Assembly (NCBI GenBank): GCA_965263305.1
Contig: OZ253666.1
Coordinates: 3,472,001 to 3,536,000, forward strand
DNA: 64,000 nt
Direction: 5' to 3'
DNA from: MED-G105 sp965263305
GTDB lineage: Bacteria; Pseudomonadota; Alphaproteobacteria; Caulobacterales; Parvularculaceae
The notes under the pieces were generated by a model that saw only the letters and a program-made list of their open reading frames with translations, had not been told where the DNA came from and did not search any database. The position numbers were made by a program, and so were the translations under genes. The first letter of the stretch is position 1. The number at the start of each line of letters is the position of its first letter. Below are positions 55,248 to 64,000 of this stretch, in pieces.

Positions 55248-56585
55248 CTAGCCGCCGTTTAGGTCGACCCCTAGTGAGGATATTGCGTGCACGAAGTTAT
55301 TTGGCGCGATTTTGATATCGCCCGACCATCTAATTTTTGGAAAGCGATGTAGAATTTTTTGATACGCCGCTTCAAGCTGCATATTGGCGACCCGTTGCCC
55401 AAGGCAAACATGGGGCCCGATGCCAAAGGCGATATGGTCTTTCGCGTTCGAACGCTCGATATCGAATTGATCGGGGTCTTTAAAATACTTCTCATCCCGA
55501 TTAGCGGCGCCATAATATACTACGACTTTTTCCCCCTCGGCGATTTTTTGCCCGGCGAGCTCTGTGTCTCGCGTCGCGGTACGACGCATATAAATAACTG
55601 GCGAAATAAATCGGATCGCTTCGTGGGTCATATTCGTGATCAGAGACGGGTTATCGAGTAATTTTTGCTTTTGCTCCGGAAACTCCGTTAACGCTTTCAT
55701 CGCGCCAGAAAGCGAATTTCGTGTCGTGTCATTCCCGGCAAAGACGATAAGTAACCAGGACCCATCGAGAAACTCCTCGGATAACGGATCACCATCCATC
55801 GTCGCCAGAGCAATCGCCGAGAGGAGGTCTTCCTTCGGGTGCGCGCGACGCTCCGCTAGAATTTCCCGTCCGTAATCAAACATTTCCTGAATGCTCGTCA
55901 TAAACGACATGAGGAGCGCGGGATCAATATCACCGATGGATTTCTGGGATAAGGTATCGGCCGCAAGTTCTAGATGGTGCATCCAGCCCACAAGTTTCGG
56001 CCGATCCGCCTCCGGCACGCCTAACATTTCACAGAGAGTGAACAGCGGCAGTTCCGCCGAAAAGCGCTGAACGAAGTCGAGTTCCGGCCCAGCTTCCTCC
56101 ATCGCATCAAGAAGGGCGTCAATTTTTTCTTCCACGCGTACCTTTAGCGAGGCGACGTAAGCCGGCGTAAAAAACGGCATATGCTCGCGCCGTAACGGCA
56201 GATGATAGGGCTCGTCCAAACAAATCATCGTATTGAGGGATGCAGAGTGCAACATCGGATGGCGCGTTTCCGGCGCTCCATAACTCACATTGATGCCGCC
56301 GCGTTGGGAAGAAAAGGTTTTCGTGTCGAGCTCAACGGATTTGACATCATCGAACCGCGTCACCGCCCAAAAGCCCGGCCCATGGGTCTGCGATTTATAG
56401 GGTTCCGGGTGCCAGCAAACCGGTGCTTGATGTCTCAACGCCGTATATGCGTCGTAGGGCTGACCCTTTGTAAACAGATGAATATCTGAAAGATCGGCAG
56501 GCGGGGAGAAATTGTAAGCGCGCTCGAAACGGGGTTCCGTTGCCGGACCGTCTTCCTGGGCGGTTGCACTGACGAGCAGTGGCAT
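55248..56585 (-). CDS. Cytochrome P450
   Basis: 445 residues. Heme-Cys loop FGIGPHVCLGQRVA near residue 395, I-helix FAGNDTTRNSLSGAM near residue 275, and ExxR-region EAIRFISPVIYMRRTA. Soluble bacterial type, resembling CYP107/CYP153-like enzymes; the substrate cannot be told. It needs an external electron donor and no ferredoxin gene is nearby. The SDR gene ends 30 bases upstream on the same strand, so they may form a pathway. Confidence 0.93.
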   Translation of the reverse strand: MPLLVSATAQEDGPATEPRFERAYNFSPPADLSDIHLFTKGQPYDAYTALRHQAPVCWHPEPYKSQTHGPGFWAVTRFDDVKSVELDTKTFSSQRGGINVSYGAPETRHPMLHSASLNTMICLDEPYHLPLRREHMPFFTPAYVASLKVRVEEKIDALLDAMEEAGPELDFVQRFSAELPLFTLCEMLGVPEADRPKLVGWMHHLELAADTLSQKSIGDIDPALLMSFMTSIQEMFDYGREILAERRAHPKEDLLSAIALATMDGDPLSEEFLDGSWLLIVFAGNDTTRNSLSGAMKALTEFPEQKQKLLDNPSLITNMTHEAIRFISPVIYMRRTATRDTELAGQKIAEGEKVVVYYGAANRDEKYFKDPDQFDIERSNAKDHIAFGIGPHVCLGQRVANMQLEAAYQKILHRFPKIRWSGDIKIAPNNFVHAISSLGVDLNGG

Positions 56586-56615
56586 AGGCTATTTCCTCCC
56601 GGATCGGATTATATT

Positions 56616-57467
56616 TTAATTTTCGGCTTGGGTAAGGCTCGTTGGCAGAAGACGCTTCATAATTTTCCCATAACTCTCTGGGAACAGCCTCTGTACGAAT
56701 GAGATAAGCTTCGCATCACGGCCCACCACAACTCGGCGCTTACCCTTCGCCGCGCCGTTCAAAATGATATCGGCGGCCTGCGCCGGTGTGGTAATTGCGG
56801 CCTCTTTGAAGGTCTCTTCCATTTCTTCCCGGTTTGCCCCGGTTGCTGGCGGCGCGTCGATTTCAGCGTTTCGGACAATGTTCGTATCGACCCCGCCGGG
56901 GTGAACGCTGGTAATCCTAACGCCCGTGCCTTCCAACTCAGTTGACAAGGCTTCAGAAAATCCTCGAACAGCAAATTTCGAGGCACAGTAATCCGCCTGC
57001 CCCGGATAACCGATGAACCCGAAAAGACTGGAGATATTCACGACCCCGCCTTTCGTCTCCATCAATTGCGGTAAGAATGCTTTCGTCGCCCGGACGACAC
57101 CCCAAAAATTGACGTCCATAATTTTTTCGAAGGATGAAAGTGGAGAATCCTTAAAATCGCCAACGCGCGTCAGACCGGCGATGTTGAAGACATAATCAGC
57201 ATCACCCAGGCTTTCTTTGATGGTCGACGCATAGGCGTCAATCGCCTCGCCATCGGCCACATCTAATCGGTCGGTTCTAATCCGATTGGAACCTTCTTGC
57301 CCGATGAGACGGCGGGTCTCGGCCAATCCATCTTCATTGACATCGGATAACGCGACAATGGCGCCGCGTTCCGCCAGGGAAAGGCCGACGGCGCGGCCAA
57401 TACCCGATGCCGCGCCGGTCACAATGCAAATCTTGTCTTTGAATGGATCTGAGGCGCCCTGCGTCAT
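56616..57467 (-). CDS. Short-chain dehydrogenase/reductase
   Basis: 283 residues. NAD(P)-binding VTGAASGIGRAVGLSLAERG near the N-terminus, NISSLFGFIGYPGQADYCAS with the catalytic Ser and Tyr, and the Lys in KFAVRGFSEALS. It oxidises or reduces an alcohol or ketone; substrate unknown. Placed directly upstream of the P450 gene with a 30-base gap. Confidence 0.9.
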   Translation of the reverse strand: MTQGASDPFKDKICIVTGAASGIGRAVGLSLAERGAIVALSDVNEDGLAETRRLIGQEGSNRIRTDRLDVADGEAIDAYASTIKESLGDADYVFNIAGLTRVGDFKDSPLSSFEKIMDVNFWGVVRATKAFLPQLMETKGGVVNISSLFGFIGYPGQADYCASKFAVRGFSEALSTELEGTGVRITSVHPGGVDTNIVRNAEIDAPPATGANREEMEETFKEAAITTPAQAADIILNGAAKGKRRVVVGRDAKLISFVQRLFPESYGKIMKRLLPTSLTQAEN

Positions 57468-57606
57468 AGGAGTGGACCTTTTGTTACGGCTGAAGGGTTC
57501 TTCTGATTACACGCACCAGTTTACCCGTGATCACCTAGGACGCCACTAAAAACTACAGTTCGCCTGAAACATGAAGCGCACCCGAAATATCGATAACCGG
57601 TTCGCG

Positions 57607-58440
57607 CTAACCCGTTAGTCGAGAGGCTATGTCGGTCCAGTCTCTACCGGGCGCTGTTGCAAGCATTGGCCGGTCCGCGCTATCGGCCGGAAGATAAGCT
57701 TCATGGTCATCAAGGTAACCGCCCGCGCCGCCGAGCTCCTCTAGCATGAAAACACCCGCAGCATGATCCCAAGCATGGATGCGGCTAGATATTTTGAAAT
57801 CAAACTCACCCTGAAGGAGTTTCGCATAGGCATATGCCGAACAATGCATCGCCTGGGTCACGACTTTTTCTTTGATTTGCCGCCGGATACGGCTGTCCCA
57901 TTCATCGTTGAGCCATCCTAAAGATCGTAACCCGCTGGGTGTCTCGCCGGTTTGCGCCTTTGGCGCTATGGCGCTCAAATTACATGAGACGCCCTCTCCG
58001 CGCTGCCCGCGAAAAAGAAGATCATGTGGAATCGCATTGATCCATCCCGCGACGGTGCGCCCGTTGTTAACAAACGCAACAATCGTCGCGAACTCGGCAT
58101 GGCCTTGCACAAAATTTCGTGTCCCGTCGAGGGGATCCACAATCCACCACGCGCCGGGCCCTTCAACCCGCGCTGGCAAAGTTGGATCGATTGCGGCTGC
58201 TTCTTCACCAATAAACCCCGCAGAAGGGGCGATTTCGGCAAGTCCGGCCTTTAATGCCGCTTCGGCTTCCTCATCAACGATGGTGACAAGATCGGTCGGC
58301 GAAGATTTTGTTTTGACCGCGTCATCGCTCAGTTTACCGTAACAAGGTGTAATGATGGTGTCGGCGACGCTCTTCAAAAGAGCATCGACCGCTTTCATCT
58401 GATTTTCCGAAAAATATGGGGACGGATGGTTCTCCATCAC
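57607..58440 (-). CDS. Inositol-monophosphatase-family protein
   Basis: 277 residues. Metal-binding motifs GFIGEEAAAID, WWIVDPLDGTRNFVQG and AWDHAAGVFMLEELGG: the complete Li-sensitive phosphatase set. Possible substrates are myo-inositol phosphate, fructose-1,6-bisphosphate, histidinol phosphate or 3'-phosphoadenosine-5'-phosphate; sequence does not choose. It stands alone upstream of the hflX-hfq block. Confidence 0.9.
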   Translation of the reverse strand: MMENHPSPYFSENQMKAVDALLKSVADTIITPCYGKLSDDAVKTKSSPTDLVTIVDEEAEAALKAGLAEIAPSAGFIGEEAAAIDPTLPARVEGPGAWWIVDPLDGTRNFVQGHAEFATIVAFVNNGRTVAGWINAIPHDLLFRGQRGEGVSCNLSAIAPKAQTGETPSGLRSLGWLNDEWDSRIRRQIKEKVVTQAMHCSAYAYAKLLQGEFDFKISSRIHAWDHAAGVFMLEELGGAGGYLDDHEAYLPADSADRPMLATAPGRDWTDIASRLTG

Positions 58441-58477
58441 GCCACCAACGTTATTGATATTTTGACGTCCATAAGTA

Positions 58478-59902
58478 CTACGCCCTCTCGCCGCTCATCC
58501 AGGGCGCCATGGCGGGGTCGGTAATGGCCTCATCTTGCGCGGCCTCTAAAGGTCGAAGCTCGATCGTTGGGAAGTTTTTGACAAATTGCCCGGCCCCTTT
58601 GGGCGACAGCCGCACAATTAACTCCTCATCCTCTTCCTTTAAGACATCGCTATGAGCGTGCAGCCAAGCGCGCGCCGCGCCGTCCGCCATGGGGATCACA
58701 GCCGAGTACTGCCGCCGGTCACCGGTGATAACGTCATCAATCTTTTTGAAAAGGGCGTCCGTCCCCTCTCCTGTAGCGGCGGATACGCAAAGGCGAACAG
58801 GATCCTCTAACGTCATCGCCGCTTTATCTTCCGACAATCGCGCGACGGACGATAATGTTAGGCGGTCTTCACGTTCTATTAGATCGATCTTGTTCAACGC
58901 TTCGATGACAGGCGCTGGCTTTTCATCACCAACGCGGCCGTCGCTTTCGCCCGCAACACCAAGTTCTTTTAGGACTTTCACAACATCAGCAGCCTGCGCA
59001 TCAGTATCTTCATGGGCCGCGTCACGCACATGGACGATGACATCGGCCTCGTTCACCTCTTCAAGGGTTGCGCGGAAGGCAGCGATCAGCTGGGTTGGTA
59101 GGTCTGAGACGAAGCCCACGGTGTCAGACAATATTATTTTTTCACCAGAGGGCAAACTCGCCGCCCGCATCGTCGGATCGAGGGTGGCGAACAATAAATC
59201 CTTTGCAAAAACATCAGCGCCGACAATCCGATTGAAAAGCGTTGATTTTCCAGCGTTCGTGTATCCCACTAAAGCGATAACGGTTTGAGGCGCCTTTTTA
59301 CGTTTCGCCCGCTGCAATGTCCGTGTTCGACGCACTTGTTCGAGTTTACTCTTTAAACGATCTATTTTGACAGCTAGGGCGCGCCGGTCGGATTCGATTT
59401 GTCGCTCACCGGGACCACCAAGGAACCCCGCCCCGCCGCGCTGGCGTTCCAAGTGCGTCCAAGACCGCACAAGACGCGAGCGCTGATAGGTTAAATGCGC
59501 CAACTCTACCTGGAGGCGCCCTTCAGCGGTGGAGGCGCGCGCGCCAAAAATCTCCAAGATAAGGGCGGTGCGATCAAGGACTTTCGCGTTCCACTCTTTT
59601 TCAAGGTTACGATGTTGGACCGGCGTTAACGCGCCATCCACGATCACCAGCCCTGGTCGGTCACCATCCCGCTCTTCACCAAACGCATCAAGGCGCGACT
59701 TGATCTCCTCGACCTTACCGGCGCCAAAGAGGGTCGATGGACGAGGTCTTAAGACCGGCACGATATCCGCTGCCGCGATCTCTAAGTTGATCGCCGCCGC
59801 GAGACCACAAGCCTCGTCTAATCGCGCTTGGGGGCTCCGCATAGAAGAAGCGCCCATCTCATGGCGATTGTCTGGATGAAGAACAACTGCTGATTCAGTC
59901 AT
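58478..59902 (-). CDS. hflX: Ribosome-associated GTPase HflX
   Basis: 474 residues. N-terminal HflX domain (RPSTLFGAGKVEEIK, GERQIESDRRALAVKIDRLK), then a GTPase with P-loop GYTNAGKSTLFNR and DTVGFVSDLPTQLI. It acts on 50S subunits, splitting stalled or heat-stressed ribosomes. Downstream of hfq, the standard arrangement. A small hairpin CGCCC-TCAC-GGGCG at 59922-59935 lies about 20 bases before its start. Confidence 0.95.
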   Translation of the reverse strand: MTESAVVLHPDNRHEMGASSMRSPQARLDEACGLAAAINLEIAAADIVPVLRPRPSTLFGAGKVEEIKSRLDAFGEERDGDRPGLVIVDGALTPVQHRNLEKEWNAKVLDRTALILEIFGARASTAEGRLQVELAHLTYQRSRLVRSWTHLERQRGGAGFLGGPGERQIESDRRALAVKIDRLKSKLEQVRRTRTLQRAKRKKAPQTVIALVGYTNAGKSTLFNRIVGADVFAKDLLFATLDPTMRAASLPSGEKIILSDTVGFVSDLPTQLIAAFRATLEEVNEADVIVHVRDAAHEDTDAQAADVVKVLKELGVAGESDGRVGDEKPAPVIEALNKIDLIEREDRLTLSSVARLSEDKAAMTLEDPVRLCVSAATGEGTDALFKKIDDVITGDRRQYSAVIPMADGAARAWLHAHSDVLKEEDEELIVRLSPKGAGQFVKNFPTIELRPLEAAQDEAITDPAMAPWMSGERA

Positions 59903-60017
59903 GGTTTTAGACTCTAAGGAGCGCCCTCACGGGCGAGCGTAACGCCGGCATGATGATCGCCGCTCCCGTCGACCAAAACCATCTAAGATCCACCCTAAAG
60001 CTAGGGAGATGGTTCTG

Positions 60018-60272
60018 TCACGCGTCGCCTTCGTCATCGGCGCCGTCACCATCCCATAGATTGATGTTTTGCGCCGGCATCACCGTGGATATGGCGTGCT
60101 TGTAAACAAGTTGGCTCTGGGAATCACGCTTCAGGAGAACACAAAAATTATCAAACCAGGTGACAACACCTTGGAGTTTGACGCCGTTGACGAGAAAAAT
60201 CGTCACCGGAATTCGTTCTTTTCTCACGTGATTTAGGAAGACGTCTTGGAGGTTTTGTTTTTTTTCACTCAT
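60018..60272 (-). CDS. hfq: RNA chaperone Hfq
   Basis: 84 residues. Sm-fold core LQDVFLNHVRKERIPVTIFL then VNGVKLQGVVTWFDNFCVLL and VYKHAISTVMPAQNI, the usual Sm1 and Sm2 motifs. It forms a hexamer that pairs small RNAs with mRNAs. A short acidic tail follows (DGDGADDEGDA). The gene is 115 bases upstream of hflX. Confidence 0.98.
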   Translation of the reverse strand: MSEKKQNLQDVFLNHVRKERIPVTIFLVNGVKLQGVVTWFDNFCVLLKRDSQSQLVYKHAISTVMPAQNINLWDGDGADDEGDA

Positions 60273-60393
60273 TTTATCTGAGCCGTTTCTTGACTGTTAT
60301 ACGCTGCACCGCACAAATCATACTGACGTGCTCAGCATGGCAATGCAACAAGATCTGGTAGTAAATAAGGCGGGCAAAATAGCAATTTTACCC

Positions 60394-61260
60394 TTAACGG
60401 ATAAATTCTGCACCGCGAGACGAGTTGATATAGGCCTCTCTTAAGCGAGTTGCGAGGGGACCCGGTGTCCCATCGCCGATATTTTTTTCGTCAATTTTAA
60501 CCACAGGGGTAACGAAGCTCGTTGCTGACGTCAGAAACGCTTCTTTTGCATTGATCGCCTCCTTAAGCGTAAAAGCCCTTTCTTCCACGGTTAGTTGGAG
60601 CGCCTCTGCGACGCTCTTCACAGTCGCCCGTGTAATTCCCCCGAGGATCGAGTGACCAGTTGGATGGGTAACAAGTCTATCATCGGCATCGATCATCCAA
60701 GCGTTGGACGAAGCGCCTTCCGTCACGATCTCCCCGTCTTGCAACAACCAAGCTTCAGCGGCGCCGCCCTTACGGGCGTTTTCCTTCGCTAATACGTTTG
60801 GCAATAGGGAAACGGATTTAATATCCACGCGCTTCCATCTCAAATCCGGCGTGGAAATTACAGATACGCCTTTAGCGGCGCGCCGGTTCGCCGCTTCCAG
60901 ATCGAAGGGTTTCGCGGTTACGACAAGACTAGCGGTTGGATCAGCCGGGAAAATATGGTCCCGCGGCGCGGGCCCACGCGTCGCTTGAAAGTAAACGAGC
61001 GCATTTGTAAGCCGATTAACTCTAAGAACGCGTTTGAGGATTAACGCCAACACCGCTGGCCCCACCGGCGCGGCGATCTCAAGTTCTTGCAACGACCGCT
61101 CCCAACGGGAGAGGTGCCCTTCGAAGTCCCAAGGCTCGCCATCGATGACAACAATGACTTCGTAGATGCCGTCGGCAAACTGAAAGCCTCGATCCTGAAT
61201 TGATATTCCAGCGTCATCGAGCCTTTGATACGCGCCATTAACATAAGCAATACGCGCCAT
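60394..61260 (-). CDS. dat: D-amino-acid aminotransferase-like (class IV)
   Basis: 288 residues from the ATG at 61260 (MARIAYVNGAYQRLDDAGIS), with GGAGGT about ten bases upstream. Fold-type IV PLP enzyme: DRGFQFADGIYEVI, the PLP-Lys region in SVSLLPNVLAKENARK and EGASSNAWMID. It transfers amino groups between D-amino acids and 2-oxo acids, or may be a branched-chain or 4-amino-4-deoxychorismate enzyme. Position between trkH and hfq is the usual place for dat in this class. Confidence 0.9.
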   Translation of the reverse strand: MARIAYVNGAYQRLDDAGISIQDRGFQFADGIYEVIVVIDGEPWDFEGHLSRWERSLQELEIAAPVGPAVLALILKRVLRVNRLTNALVYFQATRGPAPRDHIFPADPTASLVVTAKPFDLEAANRRAAKGVSVISTPDLRWKRVDIKSVSLLPNVLAKENARKGGAAEAWLLQDGEIVTEGASSNAWMIDADDRLVTHPTGHSILGGITRATVKSVAEALQLTVEERAFTLKEAINAKEAFLTSATSFVTPVVKIDEKNIGDGTPGPLATRLREAYINSSRGAEFIR

Positions 61261-61265
61261 AATCG

Positions 61266-62699
61266 TTATGACCTCCAAAACGCATAGTTCATTAACGCCA
61301 GAGCGCTGACTGTTTCAACGCGCCCCAGCACCATACCAACAATCATCACAAAGCGCAGAAACGGCTCTTCAATAAAGCCATAACCGTTCGCCCCTGCCTC
61401 TAACAGGTGGATGACGGGGCCGGTGTTTGACAGCATGCCTGCCGCTACCGTGACAGAGACTTCAAAGGAATGTCCGCCCCCTGCGATCACCATCGTGAGA
61501 AGGCCCAACACGAGCGTCAGCAGCAGAAAATGGGTCCAAACGCCAAATTCATCGACCACGCGCGCCTCCCCCAAAACAGCGTTTGGGCTGACAAGGCGCC
61601 GGATCTCCTCTCGGGCGCGTCTAAAGACAACAAGCCAACGAATGATTTTAAGTCCGCCCGCCGTCGACACCGCCGCCCCGCCGACCATCACGGCGACAAG
61701 CGCAAGGGGCAAAAACGGCTTTTCGCCGACGAAGTAGCCATTCGTCGACATTAAGCTCGCAATGTTGAAAAACTGCGCCGGAATGAGAGAAAAATCTCCT
61801 GCGCCAAGAAGAAACCAACTCACTATACCTACGCTGAAAATAATAATTGCATAGGCGCCAGTTTCGACGTCTTGGAGTTTGCGCTGTCGAACGGTTGTTA
61901 AACGGGCAAGTAGAATAAAGTTTGCACCGCTCATGAAAATAAATGGCATCGCCACACCCGCAGCCGCGGCGCCATAACCTGCGACCCCGTCGGGATGAAC
62001 CGCGAACCCTCCCGACGACATTATAGAAAGCGCCGCAACTCCTGCATCAAAGAGAGGCGTTGCAACGGCGGCCAGGGCAAGAAAACAGAGAACTGTCGCC
62101 CCGGCATAGATGAAAAAGAAGCTGTTCACCGCATTTGAAACGGCGCGCAAATCTGACTGGCGCTCACCACGGTTAAAGGGCGGCAACAAAGTATCGATGC
62201 CAATAAACATCGGTCTGATGAAAATCGCGGCGGCAATCGACATAGAGGCGAGGCCGCCAATCCACTGCAGCAACGCGCGCCATACTATGCCAGCGGGATC
62301 CGCCCGCGCTTGCGTTTCTGAAAGCCAGGCACCCGTCGTCGTCAGGGCCGACACGGCCTCAAAGTAAGCGTCTAGCAACGGCGCACCCTGCAGAACGAAC
62401 GGTATCGCCGCAAAGAACGGCGCCATGATCCACCACAAAAGAACAACAAGAATGGCGCTTCGAATATCGCTCGCACGACGCTCGCCGAGGGATAACACGA
62501 CAAAGCCGCCGCCGAACCCGAGCGTCATGATCATGGCGAGCACCCAAGATCCCGCTTGGCGCCAGGCATCCTGAGTTGCACCATCGCTGCTCCAAAAGGC
62601 CGCGACCATCGGGACGACCATGGCTACGCCAAGGACCAAGATTGATAACCCTAGCGCGCGAAAGATTACGGCGACGCCCATTAAAATTCCAATATCCAA
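61266..62699 (-). CDS. trkH: Potassium uptake protein TrkH
   Basis: 477 residues with about ten hydrophobic segments. Selectivity-filter-type repeats include SALTTTGAWLSE, MSSGGFAVHPDG, MSTNGYFVG and MLSNTGPVIHLLE. It is the potassium channel-like subunit that TrkA controls. trkA ends four bases upstream; dat follows with a five-base gap, so the three are one transcript. Confidence 0.95.
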   Translation of the reverse strand: MDIGILMGVAVIFRALGLSILVLGVAMVVPMVAAFWSSDGATQDAWRQAGSWVLAMIMTLGFGGGFVVLSLGERRASDIRSAILVVLLWWIMAPFFAAIPFVLQGAPLLDAYFEAVSALTTTGAWLSETQARADPAGIVWRALLQWIGGLASMSIAAAIFIRPMFIGIDTLLPPFNRGERQSDLRAVSNAVNSFFFIYAGATVLCFLALAAVATPLFDAGVAALSIMSSGGFAVHPDGVAGYGAAAAGVAMPFIFMSGANFILLARLTTVRQRKLQDVETGAYAIIIFSVGIVSWFLLGAGDFSLIPAQFFNIASLMSTNGYFVGEKPFLPLALVAVMVGGAAVSTAGGLKIIRWLVVFRRAREEIRRLVSPNAVLGEARVVDEFGVWTHFLLLTLVLGLLTMVIAGGGHSFEVSVTVAAGMLSNTGPVIHLLEAGANGYGFIEEPFLRFVMIVGMVLGRVETVSALALMNYAFWRS

Positions 62700-62702
62700 A
62701 TC

Positions 62703-64000
62703 TTAAAAGTAATCAATACTGACACGGAACATCTGTTCTACATCACGAACATTCTCACGCATCGCGATCAAGACAACGCGATCACCAGCATCCACCACCG
62801 TTTCTCGAGACGGCATGGTGACCACCCCATCGCGGTAGACGGCGCCAATCATCACACCTTCCGGCAGGGCCGCTTCTGAAAGGGGCTTGCCCACTAGCGG
62901 CGATGTCTCAAGGGCGATCGCGTCGATCAGCTCCGCCTCCCCATTGGGCAGGGAGAAAACGCCCTTTATTCGGCCGCGACGAATGTGTTGAAGGATCGTG
63001 GAAATCGTTGTCGCCCGCGGATCGACATATCGATCGACCCCCACGGCCTCGCAAATCGATTCATACCCCTGCTCATTTATCAGCGAGAGCGCGCGCCTCG
63101 CCCCTTCTCTTTTAGCGACAACAGAAGCAAAAATATTGACCTGATCGTTATCGGTCACGGAAACGACCGTTTCGGCTTCTTCAACGCCAGCTTCGCGCAA
63201 CAAGGTGCGATCAAGACCATTGCCTTGCAATACAACCGTCCGCTCGAGTTCTTCGGCGATGTATTCAGCGCGTTGGCGATCATCCTCGATCATTCGGATT
63301 TTCATGGATCCGGCCTCTTCAAGGCCACGAGCGACATAAAGACCGATATTTCCGCCACCGACGATGATGATACGGCGCGCTGCTTTTTCTGCGTGCCCCA
63401 TAATTTCCAGAGCTCGCATCACATCATGGCGGTCCGCGATGAAATAGATATCATCGCCTGGAAGGATCTGATCGTCGGAGTGCGCTCGACGCAGCGCGCC
63501 ATTGCGCCTGATCGCGACGATCGTAATTTTTAAATCAGGGAAAAGCTCGCTGATTTGGCGCAACGGCGTATCGATAATGGCGCAGTCTTCTTTGATGCGC
63601 ACACCAACCGCCCACACTTTACCGTCGACAAAAGCCTTTGTTTCAAAAGCGCCAGGCGTCGCAAGGCGTTGAAGGATTGTCTCGCCAACCTCCCGTTCGG
63701 GCGAAATAATCACATCGATCGGGAGATGGTTTCGGCTGAATAGATCGGAGTACTTTGGATCGAGATAGCCAGAGGCGCGGATGCGCGCGACCTTTGTCGG
63801 CACCTTGAACAAGGTGTGGGCGATTTGACAGGCGATCATATTCACCTCGTCAGACCGCGTCACCCCGACGATCATGTCGGCTTCTCGGGCCCCGGCTTCG
63901 GCCAAAATATCAGGATAGGCGCCATTTCCGATCACGCCGCGAACATCAAGGCGCTCGGCGACAGACCGCACAAGCTCCTTGGATTGGTCAATGATCGTTA
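62703..64000 (-). CDS. trkA: Trk system potassium regulator TrkA (cut by window edge)
   Basis: The frame is open from 62703 to the right edge, about 431 residues, so only some 25-30 N-terminal residues are missing. At the edge it reads TIIDQSKELVRSVAERLDV, the end of the first NAD-binding TrkA-N domain; the second begins RIIIVGGGNIGLYVARGLEE. Each is followed by a TrkA-C domain. It binds NAD and ATP on the inside of the membrane and gates TrkH. The annotated Met at 63971 is in fact an internal Val codon. Confidence 0.96.
   Translation of the reverse strand, partial: TIIDQSKELVRSVAERLDVRGVIGNGAYPDILAEAGAREADMIVGVTRSDEVNMIACQIAHTLFKVPTKVARIRASGYLDPKYSDLFSRNHLPIDVIISPEREVGETILQRLATPGAFETKAFVDGKVWAVGVRIKEDCAIIDTPLRQISELFPDLKITIVAIRRNGALRRAHSDDQILPGDDIYFIADRHDVMRALEIMGHAEKAARRIIIVGGGNIGLYVARGLEEAGSMKIRMIEDDRQRAEYIAEELERTVVLQGNGLDRTLLREAGVEEAETVVSVTDNDQVNIFASVVAKREGARRALSLINEQGYESICEAVGVDRYVDPRATTISTILQHIRRGRIKGVFSLPNGEAELIDAIALETSPLVGKPLSEAALPEGVMIGAVYRDGVVTMPSRETVVDAGDRVVLIAMRENVRDVEQMFRVSIDYF

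Noticed and set aside
1..64000. tRNA, rRNA, CRISPR, insertion sequences, phage genes
   Set aside because: No matching structures, transposase motifs or terminal repeats were seen by eye; a tRNAscan and ISfinder search would settle this.

Overview
The window looks like chromosomal DNA of an alphaproteobacterium. The evidence is several gene blocks with an order typical of that class: trkA-trkH-dat-hfq-hflX at the right end; UPF0262 - low-molecular-weight phosphatase - infA - maf - ribonuclease E/G - yacG; bolA divergent from a J-domain gene followed by cobS; and lptF-lptG-lptD-surA-pdxA-rsmA. A carotenoid cluster, Tat-exported enzymes, an RTX repeat protein and a VPLPA-type C-terminal sorting signal fit a marine or surface-living pigmented lineage (Parvularculales/Hyphomonadales-like). 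That placement is only an impression. I saw no tRNA, rRNA, CRISPR, prophage or insertion sequence. Coding density is high on both strands.

Layout. 1-7.0 kb: start of mfd (cut by the left edge), a Tat-exported metallo-beta-lactamase-fold enzyme, a family III CoA-transferase with an apparent frameshift near its start, a TauE-type permease, an unknown membrane protein, and a DUF3429 gene with a GbsR/MarR regulator that has a 30-bp perfect palindrome in front of it. 7.1-10.2 kb: sulfate activation genes cysD and cysNC; CysD carries an N-terminal helix-turn-helix-like extension in the same reading frame. 10.3-17.0 kb: carotenoid genes crtE, crtB and crtI, a two-gene ABC exporter between crtE and crtB, and a sterol-desaturase-type hydroxylase. 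17-22.3 kb: acs, phhA with a divergent Lrp regulator, a stand-alone fabH and a VPLPA-CTERM surface protein. 22.4-33.5 kb: holC-pepA facing away from lptF-lptG, then lptD, surA, pdxA and rsmA (outer-membrane biogenesis). 33.5-37.1 kb: acyl-CoA synthetase, thioesterase, cupin, lipoprotein and bolA. 37.3-43.5 kb: J-domain protein, cobS without cobT beside it, nitronate monooxygenase, pyk, dienelactone hydrolase and 3-hydroxybutyrate dehydrogenase. 43.5-47.0 kb: the infA block, including a 57-residue yacG. 47.1-53.8 kb: DUF481 outer-membrane protein, a 728-residue RTX protein with a 99-residue repeat, a Tat lipoprotein amidase, and kbl. 53.8-58.4 kb: an ABC1/UbiB-family kinase, a cytochrome P450 with a short-chain dehydrogenase, and an inositol-monophosphatase-family enzyme. 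58.5-64 kb: hflX, hfq, dat, trkH and trkA (cut by the right edge).

How it fits together. Most of the window is core metabolism and envelope assembly. The points that merit a second look are the HTH-CysD fusion with repeated TCCCACGA motifs upstream, the GbsR palindrome, the exporter built into the carotenoid locus, the incomplete carotenoid pathway (no cyclase here), the RTX repeat protein without its secretion genes, and cobS separated from cobT. I found nothing that is convincingly a wholly new defence or mobile system.
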